Shown here: positions 34,556-46,323 of the stretch, in pieces
Numbering within the stretch: the stretch's first letter is position 1
Layout: the number at the start of each line of letters is the position of its first letter
Assembly (NCBI GenBank): GCA_022575985.1
Contig: JAKSXM010000014.1
Span: 2,046,001-2,110,000 of the forward strand
Source: Anagrus nilaparvatae
Lineage: Eukaryota > Arthropoda > Insecta > Hymenoptera > Mymaridae
DNA length: 64,000 nucleotides
Direction: 5' to 3'
Position numbers and translations under genes: made by a program
Notes under the pieces: generated by a model
Told to the model about the DNA's origin: nothing
What the model saw: the letters and a program-made list of their open reading frames with translations, nothing else
Database searches by the model: none

Positions 34556-34980
34556 ATAACATTTTCTGCCCAGAAATCGGGCAGGAATTAAAAGATATTC
34601 TGGGCAGAATCTAAACATATTATGTCCAGATACTGCAACAGATTCTAATTAGAATCCAGAACGTTTTCTGCCCAGAAATTGGGCAGGAATTAAAATATTT
34701 TCTGGGCAGAAACTGGACATATTATTACCAGATACTGCAACAGATTCTTAGAATCCAAAACGTTTTCTGTCCAGAAATCGGGTAAAAATTTTAGTCAGAA
34801 TTTAAACATATTCTAGCCAGAAATTATAATAGATTCTGTCAACAGAAAGTGGCTATACAGCCCGCCTACAGCGTTACACTATTATTCTTTTTCTGGCCAT
34901 ATACTCTGGCCATTTTCTGGTCTCAAAACATACAAATTTTGCTAGTTTCTGCCCACTTTATATTCAGTTTTGCCACAAGG
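34556..34980. repeat. Right subterminal repeats and terminus of the 8.6-kb transposon
   Basis: Three tandem, roughly 110-bp units start with TTTTCTGCCCAGAAATCGGG or a variant (34562, 34670, 34763). They end at the inverted terminus GTTTTGCCACAAGG. Motif orientation mirrors the left end. Confidence 0.75.
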
Positions 34981-35165
34981 ATTTGTTTAAACTTTAATAA
35001 ATTAAAGTATAATTAAAAATAAGTTAAGTCTTGTTGTTTCCTAATCACAAGTTATAATACAACTTTATTTTGGGCCATAAATGTTGTGAGATGAAATTAT
35101 ATGGCTTAAGCTAAGTAAATTTTTATTTCAGGAAAAGTATGCGAATTCCTAATAAATATTTAAAA
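34981..35165. repeat. ~100-bp tandem repeat, right part
   Basis: This resumes the array broken at 26360: TTTAAACTTTAATAAATTAA, AAGTCTTGTTGTTTCCTAAT and then a GGGCCATAAATGTTGTGAG unit at 35072. It aligns with 26080-26200. Confidence 0.88.
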
Positions 35166-36809
35166 ATATAATAAGAATATTTTCAAAAGTAAAAATTTTG
35201 CCAAGAGTAAAAAAAGTAGTTACCCCCATAATAGCTATATCCAAATAATAAATATTTTGCATACTTCTAAATTAAAGAAGAATCTCTAAAAACGATTTAT
35301 TTAATTTTATTTTAATTGCCTACCGATAAAATTAAGGGGCCTGGCAAGTTAAGCAGTTTCTGAAGATAATAAATTGTTATAATATGAGCTAATTATATTT
35401 TATTATAATTAAAAAATTATTAGAAAAGAAATTTATTTAATAAAAACTTTTGTATCTGATCTGATATGAACTAAAATTATTTATTTAAAAAAATTTTACA
35501 TCTACGTTTCGAGAGTATGTACTCTCTTTATCAAGATCTAAAAAGAACAATTATAAAGTTTAGATGAAAAACAACAATTGTAAAATTAAAATCTAAAGTT
35601 ATTTTTACCTTATTAATTAAATTACATAGTATATTAGAAGTTAATGTAAAAAATTGTATATTTTTTTAAACAGGTAATTAAACTTCTGTAAAAAAAATTT
35701 AAAAAATTTTGTTAGATTTATTATAGTTTAACAATAAATGAAAATTTATTTATTTTCAAAATTTATTTACTTTTCAATCTAGTTGCTTCTTATTCCAACT
35801 AATCGTATTTTCCTTAAAACCCCATTAAAGTTAATTCAACTGTCAAAAATTGAAAAGGTTTTCAGAATTTCATGTCTGCCATTTTGGAAAAACCGACAAC
35901 TTTTCTTTGCAAATCATTTTTCCAATATTATTTTTAATATAATTATTTTTAACAAAATCCGGATTCCTACTTACAAGAAGATTTTTATTTTCTTAACTTT
36001 TTTTCAAATTTTATATTTAAATTGAAGTGTGGAAATTAGAATTTTTTTTTCAAAGATACGTTATTACTGGGATTAAGAACCCCCTATAATGTTTAAAACG
36101 TAGTTTTATTAATTCTTCCACCGCTAACTTGGAAAATTGAAAAAAAATATTTTCTTCTCATTGATTTTTAGCCAGCCATCTTGGAAAAACGTAAAATTAT
36201 ATAAGGTTGAAAATTTGAAATTTTCTGACGAAAATTCATTGTTGTTGAGCTTAAGAATTATGCGTAAATCTTATTTAAAAAAAATTTTTTTAAATCGGGA
36301 TTTTGGAAATTTCAACGAAAATATTTTTTTTCTCGTCCTTAAAACCCCATCAAAGTTAATTTAAATGTCAAAAATTGAAAAGGTTTTCAGAATTTTATGT
36401 CCGACATCTTGGTATCAAAACTTATTCTTATTTGTTTATACCGAAATTTTTTTATCATAAATAAGGTTTTAGTATTCTTTGAACGCTCTTTAGATACGCG
36501 CTTGGAAGCCGCCATTTAAGAAAACCCGGAAAAATTTTCAGGCAGTATGCGTATGATTTTTCACTCAAAACATACTTCATGAAACCCTTAAAATATGAAG
36601 TTTGACGACTTTTAATTTTGCAACCCTTTTTAAATTTATTCCGCCATCTTCGATAAATAAAAAAATATTTTTAAATTTGAAAAATAGCATTTTTCTTCAA
36701 AAATACTTATTATTGTTTATCACTAAAACCAAATAATATAAAAAAAACGGCTTTTACTTTGTCGAAATACTTCAATACGATTAAAAATTATTAAAATTAT
36801 TAAGAACGA
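35166..36809. repeat. AT-rich interval with a ~535-bp diverged duplication
   Basis: No gene is seen. A block beginning TTAAAACCCCAT and containing TGTCAAAAATTGAAAAGG and TTTTCAGAATTT recurs at about 35815 and 36350. A CCATCTTGGAAAAAC-like motif recurs at about 35880, 36172, 36404 and 36648. This looks like an old tandem repeat. Confidence 0.6.
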
Positions 36810-38002
36810 TTAACCCTCTGCCTGTCCTCTAGGTCGATATCGTCTATCGACTTTTTACGACATAGCTGGTCACCCCTCCTAAAAAAACTTGGGCACATAT
36901 TATGAACACACGCCAAGCCGCGTTAATTTTAGGAGGGAGTTTTTTTACAAATTTTTGTTATTTATGCTCCAAATTTGTTAATTTTGACATAAATATGTAT
37001 TTTTTTTATAAAAAAATAATCACAACATAAAAAACACGTGTTACAAAAAAAATACATATATCAGAAAATGGTGTTTTTTTCTAATAAAATTTTTTTTTAT
37101 GTACGAATAACGTAAGAATATGTAAGAATGCTAAATGAAGAATCGGAACATACTGCCAATATTATACGTTTTGAAGATCAAAAGTGACACTTTTGCAGTT
37201 CCTGCCCACCGAAAGATAAAAAGAAAACAATATGGTGCTGCTCTCATTGTCAAAGGGCTGCCTGCGACGAACGTCGTATACATACCTGTTGAACATGTAA
37301 CTATTGAAATATTTATGTAACTCTTTATGTAAACCTATTTTTTATAATTAAGAACAATATTTTTTATAAAAAAATTAATAAAAACAATTACAAAAAAAAA
37401 GAACCGTTTTTTCTAAAAAATTTTATTAAAAAAATCCATTATTTTTTTCTCCCAAATTCAATTCTGACCAAGTATCTGAATTATTTTTTGCAAAATTTTT
37501 TTTATTTATTTAAAAAAAGGTTATATTTTATCCCGAAATAACTTTTTTGGCCATTAAATGCCCCTGGAGGGCTGATTTTGCAATAAAATCTTCTAATTTT
37601 TAAAATTTTTATAATCGAAAAAAGGCCAATTTTCATATTGCAAAATAATTATGGTTTTTGAAACGGAGCCAAATTTGGGTTGGTTTTTTTCAAAGACATA
37701 TATATGAAGCTCAAAACCCTAGATTATTTCCCTTTAATATCAATTAGGGTAGGGGATATAAATTTTTAAACGAAAATTGAAAAAATGCCTTTTTACGGAT
37801 GCTCCGAAATTTTTTGCGAAAAACTGAGTGGAAATTTTGGCCAAAACCTTTTTTAATCTTTAGTTGGGATGTTTATCTAAAACCTCAAAAAAAAAATTTT
37901 GGCCAAAAATTGTTTTTAAAGGTGTTGAAAAATGACGTGGACGATATCAACCTAGAGGACAGGCCGAAGAGGTAAAAATATAGAGGACAGGCGGAGGGTT
38001 AA
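36810..38002. mobile_element. piggyBac-like MITE with TTAA duplications
   Basis: TTAA at 36810-36813 and 37999-38002 flank an element (36814-37998, 1185 bp) whose ends CCCTCTGCCTGTCCTCTAGG and CCTGTCCTCTAG are inverted repeats; a second inverted CTAGAGGACAGGC lies at 37950-37962. TTAA target duplication with CCCT ends is the hallmark of the piggyBac superfamily. The only open frame (37135-37320, 61 codons) is not a recognisable transposase, so the copy is non-autonomous. Confidence 0.85.
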
Positions 38003-38390
38003 AAACGGTTAAATTTAATCGTTTTCAATCGTCAACATTTTGAACTTTTAAATGCGATAACCTTTTTAACCGTTTTGAACCGTATTGCTCCGTGAGAGAT
38101 GACATTAAATTATTAATATTATTCCGTATAGATATTTTTATTGCTATAGCACTATACACGCATATTTGCTGCGCTTGAATTTTGCTGCAATTGCTTAAAA
38201 GTATGAGAATTTTCTGTAATTTTCAAGCAGTTCCAGCAAATGGGCTTCTAGATTTAAGCATATTTTTTTATAAATTTATTATTTTATATTAATTCATTAA
38301 TAAATTTATCTAAAAATTGAATTATTTTTTTTTTTTTTAATTTAATTTTCCATATACACAAAATCACAATATGTAATCACAATTTCTAAC
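38003..38390. other. AT-rich stretch without recognisable content
   Basis: Sequence between the piggyBac-like element and the left direct repeat. No gene or element end can be supported. Confidence 0.5.
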
Positions 38391-38640
38391 ATTCTCCGAC
38401 TTTACAAAGTGAAAAAACGTATATTTTACAAAGTAAAATTAGAAATTAGTAAAGATTTGAATTTAAATGAAAAAAGAATTAAATTTTACAATGCAAAATT
38501 ACAAAATACTATATAAAATTGATAACAAAATGATTTGTAGAATTAATTATTGATAATATAAAAAATTTACAAAATTTACAAAAAATGAAATTAATAATAA
38601 TTTAAATTTAAGTAAAGAAAGTTAGATAAAATGTAATGAT
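38391..38640 (+). repeat. 250-bp direct repeat, left copy
   Basis: Identical to 38982-39231 except for one substitution (ATGCAAAATT versus ATGCGAAATT). Together the copies bracket the tRNA-like cassette exactly. The repeat itself is AT-rich, local sequence not shared with the second cassette at 57.5 kb. Confidence 0.95.
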
Positions 38641-38981
38641 AAAGATGAAAAAGAAAATGTTGCTGATTGTCTCTTGTGGTTGTCCGCCCTCGATAGCTCA
38701 GTTGGTAGAGCGTCGGTCCGGCAAACCGAAGGTCGTGGGGTAGCATCCCGCTCGAGGCAAGTTGATGGACATTTTATTTTTCATTCAAAAACCTTTTTTT
38801 AAGTTAAATTATTAATTAATTTAACTTAAAAAATTATTTAACATCAATAAAAAATTTTTAATAATTTATTTAAAATTGTAAAAAATTTTAAATAAAATTA
38901 ATGGCATGAAAATGCCTTATGTATCTTTGAAATATAAGATTATTATTTGTTCGTAAAGATCGTTTAATTATTGATACTAAT
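38641..38981 (+). mobile_element. tRNA-like cassette, copy 1
   Basis: A 341-bp insert between 250-bp direct repeats. It shares its whole length with copy 2 (57534-57860): upstream GCTGATTGTCTC, the tRNA-like unit, then TTCATTCAAAA, AAGTTAAATTATT, a TTTAACATCAAT block, AATTGTAAAAAATTTTAAAT, AATGGC and ATATAAGATTATTAT. A tRNA-like head with a longer AT-rich body is the layout of a SINE, though about 45 bp precede the tRNA and there is no clear poly(A) tail. Confidence 0.7.
38687..38758 (+). tRNA. tRNA-like sequence (GGC at anticodon position), probably non-functional
   Basis: A 72-nt cloverleaf can be drawn: acceptor CCCTCGA/TCGAGGC (one mismatch), D arm GCTC/GAGC, a perfect anticodon stem TCGGT/ACCGA with loop CCGGCAA (GGC, nominally Ala), and T stem GTGGG/CCCGC. 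Base 33 is C instead of U, and the T loop reads GTAGCAT instead of the usual TTCGAAT-type B box. This argues for a tRNA-derived element head rather than a working tRNA gene. Confidence 0.5.
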
Positions 38982-39231
38982 ATTCTCCGACTTTACAAAG
39001 TGAAAAAACGTATATTTTACAAAGTAAAATTAGAAATTAGTAAAGATTTGAATTTAAATGAAAAAAGAATTAAATTTTACAATGCGAAATTACAAAATAC
39101 TATATAAAATTGATAACAAAATGATTTGTAGAATTAATTATTGATAATATAAAAAATTTACAAAATTTACAAAAAATGAAATTAATAATAATTTAAATTT
39201 AAGTAAAGAAAGTTAGATAAAATGTAATGAT
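38982..39231 (+). repeat. 250-bp direct repeat, right copy
   Basis: The second copy of 38391-38640, offset by exactly 591 bp, with a single base difference. Its near identity implies a recent event. Confidence 0.95.
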
Positions 39232-42200
39232 ATGAAATTGAAAATAATTCTAAATTACAATGCTCTTAAAATTAATAACACTTTGATTTTCTTTCTACAC
39301 AAATCAATTTACAAAATTAAATTTATAGAATTCAAAAATTATTTATATATAACTATAATTTGTTGATTTTAATTAACAATATAAAATAAAATTTGATAAT
39401 AACAATTTAGCAATATTTTAGAGATAAAGAGTCTATATACAATTGATAAAAGTACAATCAAAATATGTACAATTTTTAAACATGATCTCTGGATGCACCA
39501 CCTTGTCAATATCTAGAATTGATGACCAGAAAGCTAAATATGATTATTACTTTAAATTGCCTGACAAACAAGTTCATACCTTCCCCTTAAAGAAAGTGAC
39601 ATTACCACATCATTTGATTTTCAGCAGTCAAAAGTTCATGTGATAACCCCTGCAACAAAATCCAAATGACTACCTGACAATGTTTTGAAATTGAAAATGC
39701 ATGCAAATAAAAATAAATGAATGCTAAAATGTATGTATTTTAGCCACATCACACATATTTTCTGAGAGGAGGTGAACTTTGAATTTGTCATCAAAACAAC
39801 AAAGTTATAAACTGTTAAATAAACGAGACTTAAAACAATGATCAATATGAATAAAGTTTAAAGAATTTTACAGTGTTATAATAAGATGGGTTTTTTATTG
39901 AATTTTGCATCATGAATGATATGTTATAAGATTCAAAGTTTTTGCTTAGAAGCTTGAATGCAATAAAAGGATAAAAAATAAAAACCTTTAAATGAGTTTT
40001 TGAGTTCACTTGAGAGATGTAAAGTCACTCATGATTCATAACTCAATGAAATTACTAAAAGATAAAAAAATTGAAAATTAAATTAGAATTAAAAATGAAA
40101 TAAATAGTCTATAAAATTGATTAAATATGTTACTTGACAAAAAAATGTAAAAATATCACAGATACCTTGTAAATTAGTTAGTTAAATTTTTATTTGCATG
40201 TATACAAAATTGTCTAAATGTTTGCATACAATGAAATGAATACAAATAATATTAGTAAAAAATTCAAAAAACTTTATGATAAGCAGATAAATAAATAATT
40301 AAAACATATCTATGAAATGATAACAAATTAGGGACACTAATACACTATTTGAATGTATGAGTTAAAACAATAATAAATGAGTGGCCACATGTGAGTTTAA
40401 TGAGAATTTGGTTAAGAATTTTTATGAAATTATGAGATTTCTGATCCTTCTTGTCTATTCTATAAAGATTTTGAAATGTATTATATTTGAATGAGATTGC
40501 TATTTTATACTGCGAATTCAAGCTGGTAACAACTGACAAGGCTGCTTCACCAAACACCAATATTCCAATATATGTTGTACATAGGTAACATCAACATATT
40601 TTAGTATGTATACATGTATACTAAAAAAAATTTACTAAAAAATTAGAAAATGAGGTTTTTTGAAAAACAATTGTGATAAAGTCAATTAAATTAAGTGTAA
40701 TTACAATACAATAAAAAATGAAATTTTTGACAAAGTAAAGTGTAAATATACTAAAAATTTATGTTAATAATTTTGTAAATATCTTATACAATAATATTTG
40801 TGCACAAAAATTTAAGATTAGGGCACAGTTTTAATTGTAAAAAAAATTTTTAAATTTTTAAATAATTAAATTGAAATAAATTAAGGAAAATATATTTACT
40901 TTATCAAAAAACAAATAAATAAATATACATAACTTATATTAATTTTTTTTTGTGTTGTTTTGTCTTCTGCAGAAAATTTTTGGAGTTGAATTTGATTTAT
41001 GAGGAACATGTGTTCACGCCTGCGCTGAAAGCATGCAAAAAAGATGGACGTCACTGAAATACTTTCCCTCTTAAGTTGATTTTGAATATAACGGGAAACA
41101 CGTGGCGCACCTGCGCAATGACAAAAACAAAAATTTTGATGATGATGAATGCAAAATAGAATTAAGATGAATGCCGTAATTTTTTTTGTTCTTCCCTCTC
41201 CAAAAAATTTTTGAAATCTGCTCTTGAGAAAAAAAAATCTTGAAAAAATTTTTTAGATTTTGATTTTAAAATTATTTGAATTTGACCTGCTTCTCCAATT
41301 TTAATGATTAATGTCCATGTGCTTTTTGATGTTCAATTCATTTTTTTTATGTTGTGGTGATGACGATGATGCCGGTTTTGAATAGCGTCCATTTTCAATA
41401 ATAAAATTTATTTTTTTTTATTTTTGATTTTTATTTGTTGATAACTCTATTTTGCACATTTATTGTATAAACTTGAAAAATGTTTTCACGCGTTCACTTT
41501 TTGAAAATATGTATTTGAAAATATTGAAATAATATTCTTCTGCTGCAAATGAACAATTAACGAGGAGAAGAAATTAGAACATTTTTCTACACTGAATTTC
41601 ACAGCATTTGATTTAGCATGCTGGCCATAATGCACGCCGCGTGTTGCTTGTAATTTAACTTCTTAATTTTTCGCAAAAACTTCACTTTATCTTTTTTAAG
41701 AAGGGATGCCAGATGTTGACGCAGAGGTTATTATAAACAATTAAATAATTGAACACAATTATTTTGAAATATATTTATTAACATATATCTTGTTTTCATG
41801 TCTTGTTAGCATGAAGGTATGCGACGTACTGAAAGGGACGCCGTTATAAAAGTTGGGGGGATCAACGCGTGCGCTAGTAAATTTATAGTATGTACATTGT
41901 ATATAAAATTAATTTACATGTATTATACCTATCCAATTTATAACACTTCGGCTATCCGATTACATGCATAAAATTTTTTTTGAGCTGAATATGCTTGAGA
42001 AATCAAGTAAATACATTCTAGCTTCTAGCATTAATATCTCCCCAGCAGAGAAATCCATTTTTATTTTGAAAAACCAAAAATTTTTGTTATTATGTATATT
42101 TTTTATGGTAAAATTTTTGATTTGTTTTTTGGCTTTTTTAAAAAACTAGAGCAAAAAAACTTATTCCAAAATTTTCATTTTTTAAATTTCAAATTTCTCG

Positions 42201-42260
42201 CCAAGTCATATGACCAATCGAAAATCTGACTAAAAATTTGGGTTCCGCGGAAAATTTTAC
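39232..42260. other. Three kilobases without a supported gene
   Basis: AT-rich sequence that is low in the repeat families seen elsewhere. Part of it (41000-41700) is somewhat more GC-balanced and contains CACGTGGCGCACCTGCGC. Short open frames at 39443, 39636, 40345 and 41964 match no family I know and lack supporting splice context. It could be intron or intergenic host DNA. Confidence 0.5.
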
Positions 42261-42264
42261 GAGG

Positions 42265-42482
42265 GTGAGGCATGGAGGCGTCACAAGCCCCGCTTATTAA
42301 CGAGGTTACTTTACTAAGATTTTAGCCTCGCAGGGAGTTGTAGATCCTTCGTGCCAATCGGGGGAGCATACTGACTCGATTTGAAGATATTCTTCGAATC
42401 TGTCCTTGTCCATCTTTGGCACGTTTTAACGTACGGGAAGCCTCTTGTACGGAGGTCGTTGAGAGGTTTGTTTATAGCGATT
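42265..42482 (-). pseudogene. R1-type LINE fragment
   Basis: This stretch aligns with 11765-11975 of the full-length R1-like LINE, in the same orientation: shared blocks GGCATGGAGG, TTTTAGCCTCGCAGGGA-like, CTGACTCGATT, TTCGAATCTGTC and TTGTACGGAGGTCGTT. It covers the region between endonuclease and RT only, with indels. Both ends are lost. Confidence 0.75.
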
Positions 42483-42500
42483 CGGTAGATTTACTGGGCC

Positions 42501-42971
42501 TGTTGTGGAGTTTTTTGGATAGGTAGGGTTGTTTAAGATTAACTTAGTACACGAGCTTTTATTATTATACTTTGACTATATTTATACTTATATCAAGAAA
42601 GTCTTTATTTATATATACTAAAAGGTCGAATTTATAGGAGAATTCGCGTAAGATGCCGTAGAAAGCTCATACTATTACTCCTGGAAAAAGTAAGTAGTAG
42701 TCTCGCTTTTGCCCGGATAACTGAGCTTTTCCAAGAAAAGCTCGAAATATATAAGATGCGGCATTTGCGTAAAAGAAATAGATTGGTTGCTAGGTGGAGA
42801 AAAAGCTTTCTTAGGAGGAGCTTTCATTTCTGAGGAGGTGGTTTTTCAAAATTTACGTAATAGACAGGGAAAATATGAATTGATAGTCTGGCAGTTTTCT
42901 GTATGGAGTAGTCCTTTATGGCGAAGCTTGCAAAAAAATTAGTTATAACTATGGTAGTGCCCTCTATAACA
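42501..42971. mobile_element. Possible solo LTR
   Basis: The segment starts TGTTGTGGAG and ends CTCTATAACA, a TGTT...AACA pair as in LTRs, spans 471 bp and contains a TATATAAG box (42748). It interrupts sequence just after the R1-type fragment. Flanking 5-mers (GGGCC and CGAGC) do not match, so the ends or the call may be wrong. Confidence 0.3.
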
Positions 42972-43439
42972 CGAGCTTTAAATTTTCCTTTAAAAACGAA
43001 CGTGTTTTAAACTTAAAAATAAAAACTCGTAAAAGAAATGCACGATTGCTTAAACTGTTTTCATGATTTTATTTTACATTCTTCTTTGGCTAATTTTCAG
43101 TACCTAAAGGAAAAATCGTTTTTCTCGCAAATGAAATTTTAGGTACATGAATATCAGCCAAAAACCATCAATTTCCATGTTTTTCTCTAAATATTTTCCA
43201 AAGCATAATATTTTTTTTAAATTATTCATACACGGGGGAAAATTTAGAGATACTAAACTTAAGCTACACGGAGAAAAATTAAGAGACGGCACATGACGTT
43301 ACAAAACTAAATAAAGTTTATAAAAATTTTTGAGACATATAAGATCTATTTTTAATCAAAATTTTAAATTTGGCTACAATTTAAAAATTAGTCATTTTCG
43401 TCCAAAAATGTAAATTTAAATATACTTTATTTGCAATTG

Positions 43440-44760
43440 TGAATGTAAATATTCTTTATTTTTAATTGAACAAAAATACAGTAATCAATTAAATTATACG
43501 CCATAGTAAATAATTGATAATTAACATCGATAAATTGTAATAAGTTTAAAATATAAGTGATAAAATTATTAAATTTATATAGTAAATTGAAATAAAGTAG
43601 TTAATAATTAGTTGCATGAACATGGTAAAGTTAATTCTAAATTAATTATTAAAATAAGTAAAGTATGTTAAATTCAAATAAAATATAACAAAAAGGTGGC
43701 ATGTCATATTTATGAAAACACCTTTGCTAGGGATCAAGTGCACAGAGATATTTGTGTATAGCAGTAAATGAGTTAAGTGAAGGAAGAAACCTAATTTCTG
43801 CAGGTAAGGAGTTCCAAATTCTAGCGCCTCTGTACCGAAAGGTGATGGCCCCACAATTTTTGATATTAGGTATAGTGATTTTCTTTGAACGCAGAGTACC
43901 CCTTGCATTCTCTTTAGCAATGTAATTGATTTGCTCAGATATGAGGGTTGATGTAACCGCAAGATTTTGTAAATTATAATGGCATCCCAACGTACGCCTA
44001 AAAGGGGTTATATACTCATCTTTGCATATTCCGTAAATATACCTCAGTCCAGAATTTCATAGTCTTTGTAAACTCATTTTTAATTTGTTGTTTGCATTTA
44101 AGTAAACAACTGAGCAATAATCAAAATGAGGTATAATTAATGTCTGTACCAGTCGCGTACATAATGCCTCTGTAGTACAGTGTCGGATGAATCTAAGAGT
44201 GTATAGAAAATGTTTTACTTTTTTTTTAATTGTTGTAAAGTGACTGTTCCAGTTAAGTCTTCTGTCAAGTATGACACCTAGAATTGTCACCTCATCTACA
44301 AAAGGAGTGATGATATTGCCTAAGTCTATTCCCGATAAATTTAAGCTGTTTGAACGATTGACAAAGGTACTTATGCTAAAATATATAGCTTTCGTTTTTC
44401 CACGATTGAGCCGAAGGGAAATACCGTCAGCCTAAGCAGAGATAATACGAGCAGTTTCAGATAATAAATCTGTGGCCTACAGCATATTTTCAGGTGGTAC
44501 TTGACAGTAGACCTGTAAGCCATCTGCGTAATGTATGTGTCGTGCATTAAATGGTAAGTGTAATTTTACATCAATAATATACAGACAAAACAGCAAGGGT
44601 CCGAGTACCAAGCTTTTGGGAACCCCAAAATTAATACTAAGTGGATCAGAACTTTTACTTTCTAAGTAGGATTTAATCCATAATAGTGACATCCTGGAGA
44701 ATCCCTTTTTCATCAACTTCGGCCATCATTTCAAATCTTGGTCATCTATGATTAAGGCTA
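43440..44760 (-). pseudogene. CR1/Jockey-group LINE, 5'-truncated and broken
   Basis: Minus-strand pieces in order: a GVPKSLVLGPLLFCLY block (44640), HIHYADGLQVYCQ with the catalytic second Asp replaced by Gly (44530), a LGVILDRRLNWNSHF block and PHFDYCSVVYLN (44057-44290), then the C-terminal FRYRGARIWNSLPAEIRFLP (43727-43990). This is the same LINE group as the copies at 47-61 kb but a different family. The 5' part and endonuclease are absent. It ends in a 3' region around 43440-43700. Confidence 0.8.
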
Positions 44761-44769
44761 AACAGTGAA

Positions 44770-45425
44770 CATGCTGATGATGCCTCACACTGGTTAGCCA
44801 AGAGGGGAAATGACCTTGGGATTTCCCAAAAAATATTTCGGAATTTCCCAACATTAAAAAAATTTTTAAACATCTTATTGATTTTTCTTAACTTAATATC
44901 ACACTATCTGATATATTTAGAGTGTAAATATTACACCAGATATCAGCACGAGTATTTAGGAATTTCATCATTGTCTGGAAAGTTCGCATTATTTAATAAT
45001 CGTAATTTCCTCTCAGACGTAAAATTAAAAAATTTCAAATTGAAACATTGACGGAGTTTTAAATAATTTGACAGCTTGTTTAATATCATCAAAATTTCCC
45101 TCAATAAGCAAATGAAAAATTTTATTATTTCTTTTTTTTAAATAATTTTTAGTGGTGATGCCTCACACTGTTTAGCCAAGAGGCGAAATACCTAGGGATT
45201 TTCCTAAAAATTTTTCGGATTTTCCCAACATAAAAAAAATTTTTATACAACTTATTGATTTTTCTTAACTTAATACTAAACTATCTGATATATTTAGAGT
45301 GTACATATTATACCAGATATCAACATGAGTATTTAAGAATTTTATCATTGTCTGGAAATGTCGTATTATTTAATAATCGTAATTTCATACCAGACGTAAA
45401 ATTAAAAAATTTAAGATTATAACAT
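44770..45425 (+). repeat. ~380-bp direct tandem duplication
   Basis: The segment starting GATGCCTCACACTG at 44776 recurs at 45158, and the two copies share TTAGCCAAGAGG, TTATTGATTTTTCTTAACTT, TATCTGATATATTTAGAGTG, CATTGTCTGGAAA and AGACGTAAAATTAAAAAATT in order. They are about 85-90% alike by eye. No coding content. Confidence 0.85.
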
Positions 45426-45429
45426 TTTC

Positions 45430-46323
45430 TTACTTAGAATCAAGAAATAAGTAAATTACTAGTTTTGAATAAAGAAATAAGTAAATTTATAGTTTTCAAT
45501 AAAGAAAAAGTTAATTTATTGTTTTAAATAAAGAAAATTGTTGATTTATAGTTTCTAATCTAAATATTTTGCCTTTTATAGATTATGAGAAAAAAATGTT
45601 TAGATTCAGTTTTAGAGGGTACGGGTAAATTTGTGGAATTTCATATAATTATTGTTTTCCAAAAATAGGATGATTCAAAAACAAACCAAAAAGTGGTCTT
45701 TTTGAAGTATACCAAAGTTAACAATTATCCCATGCCAATTTTCAGTTAATTTAAGAATGTTTTAGGGTTCAAAGAAACCCAGGGTAGCTTTCAAAAAGCT
45801 AGCTAACAGCAATAATTGGTGCGAACAAAGAGAATTATTATCAGAATTTTTTTTTTATTTTGTGGTATTTTTTGGTGTAGTTAAACTCGAAAATAAGGAC
45901 CCCAGAATCTTAAAAACCGTTAAAAAATACACAAAACTCCTTTTTACGAGGGGAATGTGGAGCTTTAGAGCCAAAATAAATTATATTTCTACTGACATCT
46001 TTTTTTATAGATTATATAATGATATTATTATAAGGATGCTTGTGAAATGAATAAGTTATCAATATAAATAATACAATGAACGCACTGACGTTACTGGTAG
46101 TTGGGTTTCTATAAAACATACTAAAACTTACCTGTCTGATGCTTATAAGCTAAAATCTCTACTATTCAGATTATAGTCTTTGGTTTTAGAAAAATAATTA
46201 TTGATGTATTTTGCAAGCATTAGATAACGCTTGGTCATCTTTAATAAAAATACAATATTTTTAAAAACGCACAGGGTTATACTAACTCAGATTGCCCCTG
46301 AAGGGTCAATATTGTTTACTTAC
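45430..46323. other. AT-rich interval upstream (plus sense) of the Ig exon
   Basis: It contains short repeats of AATAAAGAAA (45430-45560), a block at 45690-45950 related in inverted orientation to 33140-33490, and no supported gene. On the minus strand this lies downstream of the Ig exon and is probably its intron. Confidence 0.5.

Larger units (their letters stand above)
26364..34980. mobile_element. 8.6-kb DNA transposon with transposase relic and DUF4806-like gene
   Basis: The left end CCCTTGTGGCAAAAC and the right end GTTTTGCCACAAGG form terminal inverted repeats, which continue imperfectly (GAACAT versus GAATAT). ATTT at 26360-26363 and 34981-34984 may be a 4-bp target duplication. The element splits a tandem repeat whose uninterrupted counterpart is readable at 26050-26150, which confirms both boundaries. 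Cargo: a minus-strand transposase on the left, a plus-strand DUF4806-like gene on the right, subterminal repeats at both ends. It was later invaded by other elements (29203-30480, 30676-30952). The family resembles CACTA/CMC-type insect elements, but the superfamily is not certain. Confidence 0.82.

Noticed and set aside
37135..37320. 61-codon ORF in the piggyBac-like element as a transposase remnant
   Set aside because: None of the DDD-region or C-terminal Cys-rich features of piggyBac transposases is visible.
38687..38758. A functional tRNA-Ala gene
   Set aside because: C at position 33, an aberrant T loop and embedding in a repeated cassette argue for a tRNA-derived element.
39232..42260. 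A host gene in the 39-42 kb interval
   Set aside because: Short frames match no family and no chain of splice-compatible exons could be built.
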